A stretch of 64,000 nt of DNA from JAEELC01 sp963621965 (GCA_963621965.1 CAVFGN010000002.1:56198-120197); one strand, 5' to 3'; shown: positions 38,823 through 48,034, numbered from the stretch's first letter. A program made the numbers and translations. Notes: generated from the sequence alone by a model not told the origin.

Positions 38823-39191
38823 TTAGTTAATTAAACAAGATATTCTATAAATTAATGAATCTCGTTCATTTTTTAACATTTCTATCTTTTCTTCAAGTTT
38901 TTTATTCTTGGTCATCAACTTGTTAAAAACGTCTGTTGTTTTAAGTTTATGTGTATCTTGTGAATATTTATCTAAAATTGCTTTATTTTTATCTTGAAAT
39001 ATTTTTATTTCATTTCTTAATTGTTCGCAATCTGCTTGTAATTTTTTATTAAGATCTTCTAATTCTTCAATATATGAACTATCACTTCCTATTTGTTGAT
39101 TGAGTTTTTTAATATAACTTTCAGCCATTTGTAATTTATATGCTGATGTTAATTCTATTTTAACTCGATTGTGTAATTCAATTTCTTTCAT
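38823..39191 (-). CDS. Coiled-coil protein, 122 aa
   Basis: ATG 39191 to TAA 38823-38825. Nearly the whole chain is a charged heptad-like helix (for example QIGSDSSYIEELEDLNKKLQ and NKLMTKNKKLEEKIEMLKNE), so a coiled coil is strongly predicted. There is no catalytic motif. It lies 28 bases after NrdJ and 4 bases before the 84-aa gene, in the same transcription unit. Function unknown. Confidence 0.75.
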   Translation of the reverse strand: MKEIELHNRVKIELTSAYKLQMAESYIKKLNQQIGSDSSYIEELEDLNKKLQADCEQLRNEIKIFQDKNKAILDKYSQDTHKLKTTDVFNKLMTKNKKLEEKIEMLKNERDSLIYRISCLIN

Positions 39192-39219
39192 TTATAAAAT
39201 AAAAATTACATAAATTATA

Positions 39220-40671
39220 TTAATTACATTTTGACCAGCCACAATCTATACATTGAATACAGCCAGCGTTGTGTATTAATGTTTTGTGGTGACATTCTGG
39301 ACATTCTTCATATTCAATCTCTTCAATTTTTAACTCTTCGGTTTGATTTGGTATATATGGTTCTACGCATCTATTAATTCTATCTAATACTTCAGTGTGC
39401 ATTTCTTTTAATGCATTACCTACAGCGACAGGACAACATGATCCAATAGATGTATCTTTTTTAGTAGCTGTTCTAACAGCATATGATGGACAAGTTCCAC
39501 AAGATTTTAATTGATCTAAAATGTTTTCTAATTTAATTCCACCACGAGCAGAAAGACTTATCATACGACTTAAACCAATCATAAAATTGTTACACCCACC
39601 TTTTGAACCTTTACTTAAATAAGTTTCTAAAAGATCACCACTATGTGGATCAAAAAATGCTTCACAATGTAGTGTTCCACAACCAGTTATTAATGTTCGT
39701 TTTAAACCGATGCAATTATCATCAGCTTTCATTATAAATCCTCTTGGTAATTTAGAAACTTGTTCTGGTAATTCTTTCTTTTTTGGTTCATTTGTTTCCA
39801 AAATGGGATCTCTGCTTCCTGCAACATAAATTGTAATACCTTTTAAACCCATTTCCCAAGCATACATATAAAGTTCTTCTACGTCTTTTACTGTTACAGT
39901 AGATGGAAGATTAACTGTAGAACTAATTGCGGTATCACAACTATTTTGAAATGCTGCCTGCATTTTAATTCTATTTTTATAATTAATTTCTTCAGATGTA
40001 ATTAAAGTTTCTGGATGCCAATTTCGTTTATTTGCTTCTTCTGCGATCGGTGCCCATACTTCAAATGCGACATCTTTATCACCCTCAAGTGATTTTGTAT
40101 GACGTGTGTAATGTATTGAAAACCAGGGCTCTACTCCTGTGGAAATATTTAAAAGGGTGCCAATACTGCCTGTAGGGGCAATACTTAAAAGTGAACAATT
40201 ACGTAGATGATCTCTTTTTTTGTAGCGTGCAATTTCTTCTGGATATAAATTATATTTAATGAATTCAGAATCCCATACTTTCGAGGAATATCCTGGAAAG
40301 TTACCACGTTCTTCTCCCAATTCTATACTAGCTTCTAATGCATAACGGAAGAGTTCGTTCATTACTTTAGCGGTTAATTGCACTGCTTTTTGAGATCCAT
40401 ACACAATGCCCATTTTAATTAGAGCATCGTGCCATCCCATAATACCAATACCAATGTTTCTGAATTTTAATGACATTTCTTTTTGTTCTTGAAGAGCATG
40501 ATTTTTTACATTTTCTTCTAAAACATCATCCATTGCTCTAACAATGTGTTTAACATCGTTTTTAAGTTCTTTATAATTTAATTCTGCTTGATTAGTAAAC
40601 GGGTGTTCTATATATTCGGATAAATTAATTGATGAAAGGTTGCACGCCGAATTCTTCGCTAGGGGTTGTTC
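39220..40671 (-). CDS. nrdJ: NrdJ exon 2 (class II ribonucleotide reductase, C-terminal part)
   Basis: This exon begins at the first base after the intron (40671, codon GAA) and runs to TAA 39220-39222, 483 residues. It opens with E-Q-P-L and the CNLSSINLSEY segment that follows the active-site motif in NrdJ, then has the phosphate-binding loop PTGSIGTLLN, an LPSTVTVKDVEELYMYAW segment, and a C-terminal zinc-ribbon tail (CPECHHK, CIQC, CGWSKC) typical of adenosylcobalamin-dependent reductases. An internal ATG at 40533 is only an artefact of reading the exon on its own. Joined to exon 1 (41792-42571) the frame is exact and the enzyme has 743 residues. Confidence 0.92.
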   Translation of the reverse strand, partial: EQPLAKNSACNLSSINLSEYIEHPFTNQAELNYKELKNDVKHIVRAMDDVLEENVKNHALQEQKEMSLKFRNIGIGIMGWHDALIKMGIVYGSQKAVQLTAKVMNELFRYALEASIELGEERGNFPGYSSKVWDSEFIKYNLYPEEIARYKKRDHLRNCSLLSIAPTGSIGTLLNISTGVEPWFSIHYTRHTKSLEGDKDVAFEVWAPIAEEANKRNWHPETLITSEEINYKNRIKMQAAFQNSCDTAISSTVNLPSTVTVKDVEELYMYAWEMGLKGITIYVAGSRDPILETNEPKKKELPEQVSKLPRGFIMKADDNCIGLKRTLITGCGTLHCEAFFDPHSGDLLETYLSKGSKGGCNNFMIGLSRMISLSARGGIKLENILDQLKSCGTCPSYAVRTATKKDTSIGSCCPVAVGNALKEMHTEVLDRINRCVEPYIPNQTEELKIEEIEYEECPECHHKTLIHNAGCIQCIDCGWSKCN

Positions 40672-41791
40672 CTTAATGTTATCATAAAGATTTTTTATTC
40701 TTTATTTCAGGAGATTTCTCTCATACCTATTTATAGCGATCATAGGGTACTTCTGTTAATTCAGACCTGTTCGGCATATATTTTTAATAATTCTTGTACA
40801 AATTTTTTTCGACTTTTAAATCCATAAATTCTTAAAATAGATCTAATGTCTTGTAAACCAGTTAGTTGCAATAACTTATTAAAAATTGGTGTTAATTTAT
40901 TAAATGTAATATTTTTATATTTTTTATATGTTCTTTACACCAATTATCAATTTTTTTTTGTTTATTTTCTAAATCTTTAATTTTTTGTAATTCTTTATTT
41001 ATTTGATTGGCTTTATTAATACATTTATTTAAGGTTTTTCGTGAACATTGTTTAGAACAGTATTTAGGCTTTATTCCATTAACGTCTTTAGGTCTATATA
41101 TAAATTCTTTTCTACAATTTATACATGTGTATTTTTTTAAATTAACTAAAGCTTTTGTTTTTGAGTTTTTGTTCCTTTTTGTAAACCCTTTAATATTTGT
41201 TTAGATAATTCAGGATTTTTCTACCTTAATTTTGTAGCTTCTCCAATCTTATTTTTAGTAGATTGTGAATTAATGCCACCATTAAATTGTCCACCAGCTT
41301 TAAAATTATATCCAAAATTTGAATTATTTGAATGATAAAATTGAATCCAATATTGTTCACGTAAATCTAATTCTTTTTAAGTAGAAACTTCTTCTAAAAT
41401 CTCCCATTGAAAATCAGATTCTTTATATTTTAATAAGGCATTGTTAAAATAAACAGATTTCTTTTTAGAATTTCTAGCTTTTCTATAATGACTAGATTTT
41501 CTAATTTTTAAAGTTTTAGTACTTTGTCCTATATAAATTTTTTTGGTTTATTAAATTTGTCACTTTATAAATTATTATCGCATACTCTTGGGTTTATTAT
41601 ATTTATTCAAAACCTATGCTCTACACTATTTAATAGCCTTTCGCAATCTATTAAATTAGCACGGTATTAACATATTATTTTATATATAAATATATTATTT
41701 TAACCTTTACAATAAAATAGAAAATAAAATTTATATAAAATAACTTAGTCTTCACCGTTTTTACGCGATTTTACTGCGGCAAACACCACTT
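40672..41791 (-). mobile_element. Group I intron in nrdJ, 1120 bases
   Basis: The intron lies after GGT in codon NPCG and before GAA. The 5' exon ends in U and the intron ends in G, the group I rule. Intron bases 12-17 (GCCGCA) pair with the exon end UGCGGU to give a six-pair P1 helix with the required U-G wobble at the splice site. The four bases before (GUUU) pair with the 3' exon start GAAC, giving P10. ACGGU (41758-41754) and ACCGU (41665-41661) can form a core helix. The 3' end has two small hairpins. Together these fix both splice sites. The intron carries a broken GIY-YIG endonuclease gene. The catalytic core was not folded fully, so the subgroup is open. Confidence 0.9.
40761..41590 (-). 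pseudogene. Degenerate GIY-YIG homing endonuclease in the nrdJ intron
   Basis: Translation in pieces gives a clear GIY-YIG protein: IIYKVTNLINQK, then (one base shift in an A7 run near 41540) IYIGQSTKTLKIRK, then WEILEEVST, an in-frame TAA, KELDLREQYWIQF, NFKAGGQFNGG, an in-frame TAG after TKLR, and KNPELSKQILKG. Further pieces need two more shifts at A-runs: a zinc-knuckle-like part (YTCINCRKEF, KYCSKQC) and an end (GLQDIRSILRIYGFKSRKKF) closing at TGA 40763-40761. No ATG is found at the expected N-terminus. Three frameshifts plus TAA and TAG indicate a decayed gene; flanking genes have no such shifts, which argues against general sequencing error. The intron may now be immobile or depend on an enzyme made elsewhere. 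Confidence 0.85.
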
Positions 41792-42571
41792 ACCGCATGG
41801 GTTACTTGTTTCAATTTGATACGAATCAACTAACTCCATTAAATTATAATTTCTAAATCTATTTGTGAAAATAATTCCTGGTTCTGCGCATTTTTTAGCG
41901 CTTTCACAAATCGTTTTGAAACGCTTTACGGGATTTACAGTATATTCAATTTCTTGTCCACCATAATCACGTCGTATTAAAATATCAACATCTACATTGT
42001 TTTTAACAGCTTCCATAAAAGCGTCATCAATTTCTACTGAAAGATTAGCTTTATTGATTTTATTAAAATCTTCTTTAATTTTAATAAAAGTTTCTGCTTC
42101 TTTGTGCCAAATATCAATAGACATCATTAATGCACCTTTACGACTTCCACCTTGGGATATACTTGAAGTGGTAGTATTAAACATTTCCATAAATGGCACA
42201 ATACCATCTGATTCAAACTTACCACCAATTAACATTCCTTTAGGACGAATCTTGGTTAAAGATAAACCTTGACCGCCTTGAGCTTTAAAAGTAAGTGCTA
42301 TTTTAGTATTAACATCTAGGATTTTTTCAAGGGAGTCAGGTACATATCCTATTGAGTAGCAATTAGATAAAGACCCTTTATTAGTATTTCTGTTAGATAG
42401 CGTTCTGCCACCAAATAAGAATTTCTTTTCTTTAATTAACCGTTTAATGTTTTCGTCTTTATTAGACACACGATTTAACCATTCTTCAAAAGATTCGTTA
42501 TCGTTTTGATATTTATTGTGCCATATTTTTAACGATAACTCATTATTATTAAGCCATTCTTGTTCTGTCAT
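41792..42571 (-). CDS. nrdJ: NrdJ exon 1 (adenosylcobalamin-dependent ribonucleotide reductase, N-terminal part)
   Basis: NrdJ turns ribonucleotides into deoxyribonucleotides with a B12-derived radical and does not need oxygen, which fits the anaerobic gut. ATG 42571 starts 260 codons. Seen here are FLFGGRTLSNRNT, the substrate-site cysteine in SLSNCYSIG, FKAQGGQGLSLTKIRP, and STSSISQGGSRKGALM-like (TTTSSISQGGSRKGA) segments, ending in N257-P-C259-G260, the thiyl-radical cysteine motif. Glu261 is the first codon of exon 2. Without splicing translation would run on to a false end KWCLPQ and stop. It lies three bases after the 112-aa gene. With ThyX and the DUF1599 protein it makes up the phage nucleotide supply. 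Confidence 0.92.
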
Positions 42572-42574
42572 AAT

Positions 42575-42913
42575 TTAAAGTGAAAAAGTGTCAATAGCAA
42601 GTGCTTCATTATTAAGATCTTTTGCTGTTGCCCATTCTATAATATATGAAAGAATATTTTCATATTCGTTTTCATCAACTGTAAAAGTTACTTCTTTACC
42701 ATAATTTGTATCACCACAAATAACGGTAACTTTATTTATATTTCGATTTGGCTTTTCTAAATATATTTGAATGGATGTTTTTGGATCAGTGCTATCTATA
42801 ACCAAACTTTGTTCATAATCTAAATTAGTACAAGTAATTGTGTAATTTGGACTATTATATAAACCCAATCGTAAATTTTCCATTAAATTATTAATATGTG
42901 TTTTATTAATCAT
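42575..42913 (-). CDS. Uncharacterised early protein, 112 aa
   Basis: ATG 42913 to TAA 42575-42577; 112 residues. The composition suggests a small alpha/beta protein with beta strands such as NKVTVICGDTNYGKEVTFTV. No known motif. Its start overlaps the stop of the preceding gene by four bases and its stop is four bases before nrdJ, so it is co-translated with both. Not recognised. Confidence 0.75.
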   Translation of the reverse strand: MINKTHINNLMENLRLGLYNSPNYTITCTNLDYEQSLVIDSTDPKTSIQIYLEKPNRNINKVTVICGDTNYGKEVTFTVDENEYENILSYIIEWATAKDLNNEALAIDTFSL

Positions 42914-43668
42914 AAACCTAGCATTCTTGTAAAAAGAATTGTTTTTTCAAAATTATTAACTATATCTTTATCTTTTTTAACTAGTTCGGCAAAAGCTTTA
43001 TATACATTTTCTATCATAATATCTTTGTTAATGTCAACGTAATATTTAGAGTCTTTATTTAATTTTAAAGATTTATATGCGTCAATTGATATTGTTGTAG
43101 ATAATTTAATTTTACTATTGTTTTGTATATAAACTCTATTTAATGCATAATCTACCCATTGTCCTAATTTATCAATCATTTCTTCGTGTTCAGCATATTT
43201 TGTATTTTTCATTTGACGAATCATGATTGAATTATTATCTGTTTTTTCTAATAATGTTTGTATTGGATTGTAATTAATAGGTGTTACGTCTTCTATTTCT
43301 TGAGTAACTACATTGTCCGTATCAAAACTAAATATATTTCCGTCTTCATCAATGTCAGCTATATAAAATTTAGCAGTTGGTGTTCTTGTATCTAATTCAT
43401 AAGCAAAACCAAGACATTTTCTATATTCGTTTTCGTAATAATAACTTTCTGGTAAAATTGCTTTAATGTGAACTTTATTAAATATTAAATCTGGATTTGA
43501 CTCTGTTCCAGAAAGTTGATCTGCTTTTTTCACCTCTATAATATATTCGGATTGAAGTAAATCCATTCTATTAAAGAATGGATTTACATAATCCGCTGTA
43601 GATAAATATTGTTTGTTTCTTATTAGTGTACTTTTACCTTGTAAAAGTACATCTCGTACTTCAATCAT
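42910..43668 (-). CDS. Uncharacterised early protein, 252 aa
   Basis: ATG 43668 to TGA 42910-42912; 252 residues. It has a beta-rich first half (SEYIIEVKKADQLSG, CLGFAYELDTRTPTAKFYIA) and a helical second half. No enzyme motif, signal or membrane segment was seen. It follows a 48-base gap, one of the few in this block, which may hold a promoter. Not recognised; probably a conserved crAss-type early protein. Confidence 0.75.
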   Translation of the reverse strand: MIEVRDVLLQGKSTLIRNKQYLSTADYVNPFFNRMDLLQSEYIIEVKKADQLSGTESNPDLIFNKVHIKAILPESYYYENEYRKCLGFAYELDTRTPTAKFYIADIDEDGNIFSFDTDNVVTQEIEDVTPINYNPIQTLLEKTDNNSIMIRQMKNTKYAEHEEMIDKLGQWVDYALNRVYIQNNSKIKLSTTISIDAYKSLKLNKDSKYYVDINKDIMIENVYKAFAELVKKDKDIVNNFEKTILFTRMLGL

Positions 43669-43716
43669 AATAAAATATTAAGTTATTAATTATGTTTCGT
43701 ATAAATATTTATTATT

Positions 43717-44352
43717 TTAATCGTCGATTCTAGCATTAATTCCACAAGCAATAAATGTACCTTCTTTTGCTGCAGACGATGGTGTATAAATACAATATGC
43801 TGCAATTGGTGTATAATCTGGAACTTTTACAGCTAATATAGAATAAGATTTATGTGTTGCAGATGTTAATTCTTTTGCCTTATCAATTGCTTCTGCTTTA
43901 TCTTTACACATTTCCACAATTTTACCAGTTTCGATTACAGATATTACGCGTTCTGTCGTTTCTTCTAGATCTTCTCCGTATTCATCGAAACATTTTGTAG
44001 TTTCCGTAGAAACATCAAAAATATCCTCTCTTATCCAATAAACAAATTTCCACTTTCTTGTACCTTTTACACTATTATTAACGATTGTATATGGGTGTGT
44101 ACGAATGTCTTTAGTTGGTGGATCTATTACAATATGAATTCCGTATCCAGGTTGAGAGCCTGTTTTTTGTTGTAATTGTTGTGTTATAAAACGTTTAAAT
44201 TCTAATGTACCTGGTATTGGTGATCCAGCTCGTTTCCAAGCATGTGTCGCATTTGCGCCTGAAACAAGTGGACAATTAGGATCAAACGCTAAATTTTTAA
44301 ATGCTTCATCTTTAGTGTATCCTTTACACTCAATTATTTTTAACATTTCCAT
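43717..44352 (-). CDS. Conserved crAss-type early protein, 211 aa
   Basis: ATG 44352 to TAA 43717-43719; 211 residues. The N-terminus (LKIIECKGYTKDEAFKNLAF, then GANATHAWKRAGSPIPGT) is of a kind I associate with a common uncharacterised protein of crAss-like phages, but I cannot name a domain. The C-terminal part is alpha/beta with a YSILAVKVPDYTPIAAYCIY strand region. Its start overlaps the stop of the AAA+ gene by one base, so the two may work together. Confidence 0.75.
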   Translation of the reverse strand: MEMLKIIECKGYTKDEAFKNLAFDPNCPLVSGANATHAWKRAGSPIPGTLEFKRFITQQLQQKTGSQPGYGIHIVIDPPTKDIRTHPYTIVNNSVKGTRKWKFVYWIREDIFDVSTETTKCFDEYGEDLEETTERVISVIETGKIVEMCKDKAEAIDKAKELTSATHKSYSILAVKVPDYTPIAAYCIYTPSSAAKEGTFIACGINARIDD

Positions 44353-45254
44353 TATAATCCTATTTTATGATCTTCTTTTAAGAAATTATTTTTAGTTTGA
44401 TTATCTAGTTGTTCTATAACATCATCTATTGTTTTATTAAGAATAACAACGCCAACAAATATTTCTTTTAGTTTAGCAAAAGAAAAATTATTTGTTTTTT
44501 GTATACATTCTTCTAACAAATCTTCTGGAAACCCTTTTTCTTTTAAATATTCTCGTCTTATATCTGAATTAGGATTATCTAAACTAACTAACATATCAAC
44601 ACGAGATGGTCTGATTAATGCTGATGAAAGTGAATTAGTGTTATTTGATGTTAAAATGACCAAATGGTGATCAATAGAATTACTGCCATCTAAAAAATTT
44701 AAAAACGGTGAATCGCTTCCATTTGCTTCAATCATTTGATCCACATCTTCAATAATTGTAATTATTGGTGTATCTTTTTCAATAATCCGTACAACTGTTG
44801 AAAGTGCTTCTGTTAGTGTTGAAAAATTTTTTAATGTTTTAACAAAAAACACTAATCCTTTTAATTTAACAATTTCTCCAATTAGTATGTTAATAATAGA
44901 TGTTTTACCGCATCCAGGAGGACCTTGTAAAAGTAACCCTCGTTTATGAACAAAATTATGTTTTTTATATAGTTCTGCTTTTGACCAAAAATCTTTTATT
45001 TCCTCTAGAACTTTATTTGAAATATTATTATTAAATTTATATAATTGATCAGTATTAACATTACATTTATTAATCACGAACCCATCTCTATTAGTATCAA
45101 TTGTATATGCACCAGGTGGTAAATGTTGAACCATTTTTACTTGTACAGCTGGTATATATGAATTTTCTTGTTCAATCCATATTGAAAATGGTTCTTGGTT
45201 CTCTGTTTCATTGTGATATATTATATCGTATATTGGGTCTAAAATGGCAGCCAT
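44352..45254 (-). CDS. AAA+ ATPase, 300 aa
   Basis: ATG 45254 to TAA 44352-44354. A Walker A loop G111-P-P-G-C-G-K-T118 is followed by Walker B (ITIIEDVDQM, about 164-173), a sensor-1 region (LVILTSNN) and an Arg-finger region (ALIRPSRVDM), the order of the classic AAA clade with Bcs1/FtsH-like features. The 100-residue N-terminal part has no known domain and no membrane segment. It should be a hexameric motor that remodels protein or DNA complexes in replication or packaging; the substrate is unknown. Its start overlaps the TAG-ended gene before it by 16 bases. Confidence 0.9.
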   Translation of the reverse strand: MAAILDPIYDIIYHNETENQEPFSIWIEQENSYIPAVQVKMVQHLPPGAYTIDTNRDGFVINKCNVNTDQLYKFNNNISNKVLEEIKDFWSKAELYKKHNFVHKRGLLLQGPPGCGKTSIINILIGEIVKLKGLVFFVKTLKNFSTLTEALSTVVRIIEKDTPIITIIEDVDQMIEANGSDSPFLNFLDGSNSIDHHLVILTSNNTNSLSSALIRPSRVDMLVSLDNPNSDIRREYLKEKGFPEDLLEECIQKTNNFSFAKLKEIFVGVVILNKTIDDVIEQLDNQTKNNFLKEDHKIGL

Positions 45255-45658
45255 TGTTCTATTAACTGTTTAATTCTATTTACTATTTCTTGTGCATTTT
45301 TAAAGCCATTTGGAATTGGAATTGTATCTTCTGTTCCATAAAGTAAATCCTCACAAACTATTCCAAGTCCTAATATATATTCATTCTCTCCAGTAACTGG
45401 CATTTCTTCTCCAACTTCTTCAAAATTCTTTTTATAAATTGCATTTAACACTTTAATTGGATTTCCATATTTAACTGGATCTTTCTTTTTCATTTGTTGA
45501 GTTAGAAAACAAATTAGTGTATAAAGTTCAATTTTGTCTTTAAAACTCATTAATGTGTTTGTTCTACTACTAAACCACATCGCGTAAATAAATCTCTTGT
45601 TTTCAAGAGTCGGTGGTGGGAAATTTTTCTTTGAATCCATATTTTGTATGATAAGCAA
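45239..45658 (-). CDS. Uncharacterised early protein ending in TAG, 139 aa
   Basis: ATG 45658 to TAG 45241-45239; 139 residues, helical, with no known motif (start MLIIQNMDSKKNFPPPTLEN; an ATG seven codons in, at 45640, is a shorter choice). TAG is its stop: reading it as Gln would add six residues before an in-frame TAA. Its start overlaps the nuclease gene by 56 bases, its end the AAA+ gene by 16; the shorter start would reduce the first overlap to 38 bases. Confidence 0.72.
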   Translation of the reverse strand: MLIIQNMDSKKNFPPPTLENKRFIYAMWFSSRTNTLMSFKDKIELYTLICFLTQQMKKKDPVKYGNPIKVLNAIYKKNFEEVGEEMPVTGENEYILGLGIVCEDLLYGTEDTIPIPNGFKNAQEIVNRIKQLIEQWLPF

Positions 45659-46658
45659 TTCTACACATCAATTCTTTAAATTCATTTAAACCTGCGTCAA
45701 TATATCCCTGACTAACTTTAAATCGTCTTGATTGAAATTTATTATTAGTTTCAACTACGAAAAAATTACATTCGTAAGAATAATCTTCTTTATGTAAAAT
45801 TTGTTTTACGTACATTTGTAGCATTATTAAATAACAAGCAATTTGACGATAATAATGATGCATTGAAATTACACCATTATATACTTCTTCGTCTATAATA
45901 CGATCCATAAAAATGTCAACTGGTCTTGACGTTGTTTTAACATCATTTAAATAAATTTTTTTATTTTCATTATCTATAACAACGCTATCTAATTTACCTT
46001 TAAACGGTAATATTTGAATATCTCCGTTTGGAAAAGTTATTTTTATATCTGAAAATAAAGCTATTTCGTTTAAAAATTCTTTTTCTCCAAAAACACCTTG
46101 TTTAACAATTCGTTGTATTTCATAATTATTGTTAATTGATTTTATACAAGCTTTTGCAATATTTAAACTTTTTTGTGGTAGTACAACAACTTCTTTTTCA
46201 TTTACATTAAATTCTCCACGATATTTATAAACGTAATATTCTAATCCTAATTTTATAGCTTTGCGTAAAATTTTTGGTGTTAATTTATTATTATAATAAT
46301 CCGCTTTTTCAGATGCTTTTTTAATAGCTTGATAAAAAGGTAGTCCTTGTTTTCTAAATTCATATACTAAATCTACAAAATAACCACATTTTCCAGATGG
46401 CTTGTTTTTATAATCACTAAGAATAAAATCTTGTGGTTGAAGAAGTTGCTGATGTACAGCACTACCTATTTCTGTACTAACGTTATAACTATATGGAATT
46501 CCTTGAAGATATAGTTCAGGGCTACCACCCTCTACTGGATTTATATATTTTAATTTAGAATTACTAATACCTTGTAATTTAAAATATTCTTTATCTGGAA
46601 TATCACCACCGTCTATGTTTAAAAATTGTAATTTACATTGATCTAAATAATTAGTCAT
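45603..46658 (-). CDS. PD-(D/E)XK nuclease, RecB/RecE-like, 351 aa
   Basis: ATG 46658 to TGA 45603-45605. The motifs appear in family order: G-S-A-V-H (near residue 68), G-K-L-D (about 216), a strand ending L-N-D-V-K (about 234) and Y-Y-R-Q-I-A-C-Y (about 266). This is the GxxxH / D / DxK / QxxxY pattern of RecB-type exonucleases such as Cas4 and phage exonucleases used with annealing proteins. With the Sak4-like ATPase and SSB-like gene nearby it may do recombination-linked repair or resection of phage DNA. A separate nuclease of the same superfamily is found in the late 1553-residue protein. Confidence 0.85.
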   Translation of the reverse strand: MTNYLDQCKLQFLNIDGGDIPDKEYFKLQGISNSKLKYINPVEGGSPELYLQGIPYSYNVSTEIGSAVHQQLLQPQDFILSDYKNKPSGKCGYFVDLVYEFRKQGLPFYQAIKKASEKADYYNNKLTPKILRKAIKLGLEYYVYKYRGEFNVNEKEVVVLPQKSLNIAKACIKSINNNYEIQRIVKQGVFGEKEFLNEIALFSDIKITFPNGDIQILPFKGKLDSVVIDNENKKIYLNDVKTTSRPVDIFMDRIIDEEVYNGVISMHHYYRQIACYLIMLQMYVKQILHKEDYSYECNFFVVETNNKFQSRRFKVSQGYIDAGLNEFKELMCRIAYHTKYGFKEKFPTTDS

Positions 46659-46750
46659 ATTTCATTTATTTTCAGTAATTTTTCATCAATGTGTTATTAT
46701 TATTTAGTTGTATAATCAAATTTATATTAATATCAGTTGTGTTACCAATA

Positions 46751-48034
46751 TTATTCAGTGATTCTCCCATCAACGCGTTCTCCAGTTTTATAAAATAAAG
46801 AATAATCTGTACTCCAATCTGATTTTCCGAAATTAGCCATAATCCAAGCTGATGAACCAAAAAGACTTCCTACTGATTTATATTCAAATAATTTACCTGT
46901 GGTCATTGCTGATCTATGTTGATCACCCTTTACTACTAAAATTTTACCCTTTAAATTATTTCTTATAATATACTCATTTAATAAATTTTCAGCATTATCA
47001 TTTAATGTTAGTGGAAATGGTTTGTTTTGATTAAAATTATCTTTTCCGTGAAAATAAATGATTGTAGTATCATGTAGTTTAGTATGTGCTATTGGTGTAT
47101 TTGCTATAAATGATTTTACTCCTTTATATGTTAATATAGCATTTAATGCTAATGTTGCTGCGTATTCAGGATCGCCACCATGATTTGATTCACATACACT
47201 ATAAAACATTACTGGTTTTAGAACTGCTAATCTATTTATAAACCAATCCATCACAGATACATAATTTTTGAGCATTTCTTTATTTGTCATATTTTGTGGC
47301 AAAAAATGGGTATGTTCAGGTCTTGTAGTACTATGATTTAATCCGTCTATCATATCTCCTAAATTAAAGACTATAATATCATCAATTAATGATAAAAAAT
47401 GATTAACTGTTTCTAAAATCTTATGTAATCTAGCTTTTACCACATCAAGATTGTATGTATTTTCATAAACACTATCTTTTGATACTTCTGCACCTATATG
47501 TAAATCACTTAAATAAATAACTAATGTTGCTTTAGGTGATTCCGTTTGTTTATGAATAGGTATTAAATCAATTTTATCATATTCAATTCCAGATAGTAAT
47601 TTTTCTTGTTCATCAAGTTGTTTTTTTAATCGAAAATTATCAAGAGTTAATTCTCGTATTTTGCTATCCATAGTTCGTTGCTCTATGGCTTCTGCTTTTT
47701 TTTCTATCTGAAGTTCTTTTTGTGTTAAGACTTCATAAGCAGCTTCTGTTACTGAAAATTCTTCAATTTGATGTTTTGCAAGAGGAATTTTATCTTTATA
47801 AATTTGAAAAGCTCTTAATACAGATTTAAACTGATCGAATGTAAATTGAGGATAATATTTAGCCACTTGACGCATAGTCATATTATGACCGTTTCGACAA
47901 TATAATGAAGCCATTTGTTCTACATCCTCTCTTGATAATGTTCCAATTAGTTTTTTCTTTTTAGGAACGACTATTTCATAGTCATAATTTACTATTTGGT
48001 TTAATTTATTTCTATTTTCGTGTATTTTATACAT
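46751..48034 (-). CDS. Calcineurin-like metallophosphoesterase with N-terminal HTH and coiled coil, 427 aa
   Basis: ATG 48034 to TAA 46751-46753. The C-terminal part has the metal motifs D177-L-H179, G226-D227-M-I-D230, a GNH-like E-S-N-H, FHGKD and K-G-D-Q-H (the final GxH motif with Asp for His). The order is that of the metallophosphoesterase fold (Mre11/SbcD, serine phosphatases). Residues about 35-80 look like a helix-turn-helix (NMTMRQVAKYYPQFTFDQFK) and about 100-150 like a coiled coil. It may be a nuclease or phosphatase of the replication set. It has 73-base and 92-base gaps on either side, so it may have its own promoter. Confidence 0.87.
   Translation of the reverse strand: MYKIHENRNKLNQIVNYDYEIVVPKKKKLIGTLSREDVEQMASLYCRNGHNMTMRQVAKYYPQFTFDQFKSVLRAFQIYKDKIPLAKHQIEEFSVTEAAYEVLTQKELQIEKKAEAIEQRTMDSKIRELTLDNFRLKKQLDEQEKLLSGIEYDKIDLIPIHKQTESPKATLVIYLSDLHIGAEVSKDSVYENTYNLDVVKARLHKILETVNHFLSLIDDIIVFNLGDMIDGLNHSTTRPEHTHFLPQNMTNKEMLKNYVSVMDWFINRLAVLKPVMFYSVCESNHGGDPEYAATLALNAILTYKGVKSFIANTPIAHTKLHDTTIIYFHGKDNFNQNKPFPLTLNDNAENLLNEYIIRNNLKGKILVVKGDQHRSAMTTGKLFEYKSVGSLFGSSAWIMANFGKSDWSTDYSLFYKTGERVDGRITE

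Noticed and set aside
41007..41204. A 65-codon plus-strand open frame in the intron
   Set aside because: It is antisense to the clear GIY-YIG endonuclease remnants.
40672..41791. Group II intron or inserted sequence in nrdJ
   Set aside because: There is no GUGYG 5' end or reverse transcriptase, and the P1 and P10 pairings with U at the 5' exon end and G at the intron end fit group I closely.
46672..46860. A 62-codon minus-strand open frame overlapping the metallophosphoesterase
   Set aside because: It is another frame of the same strand over the end of a real gene, with no independent support.
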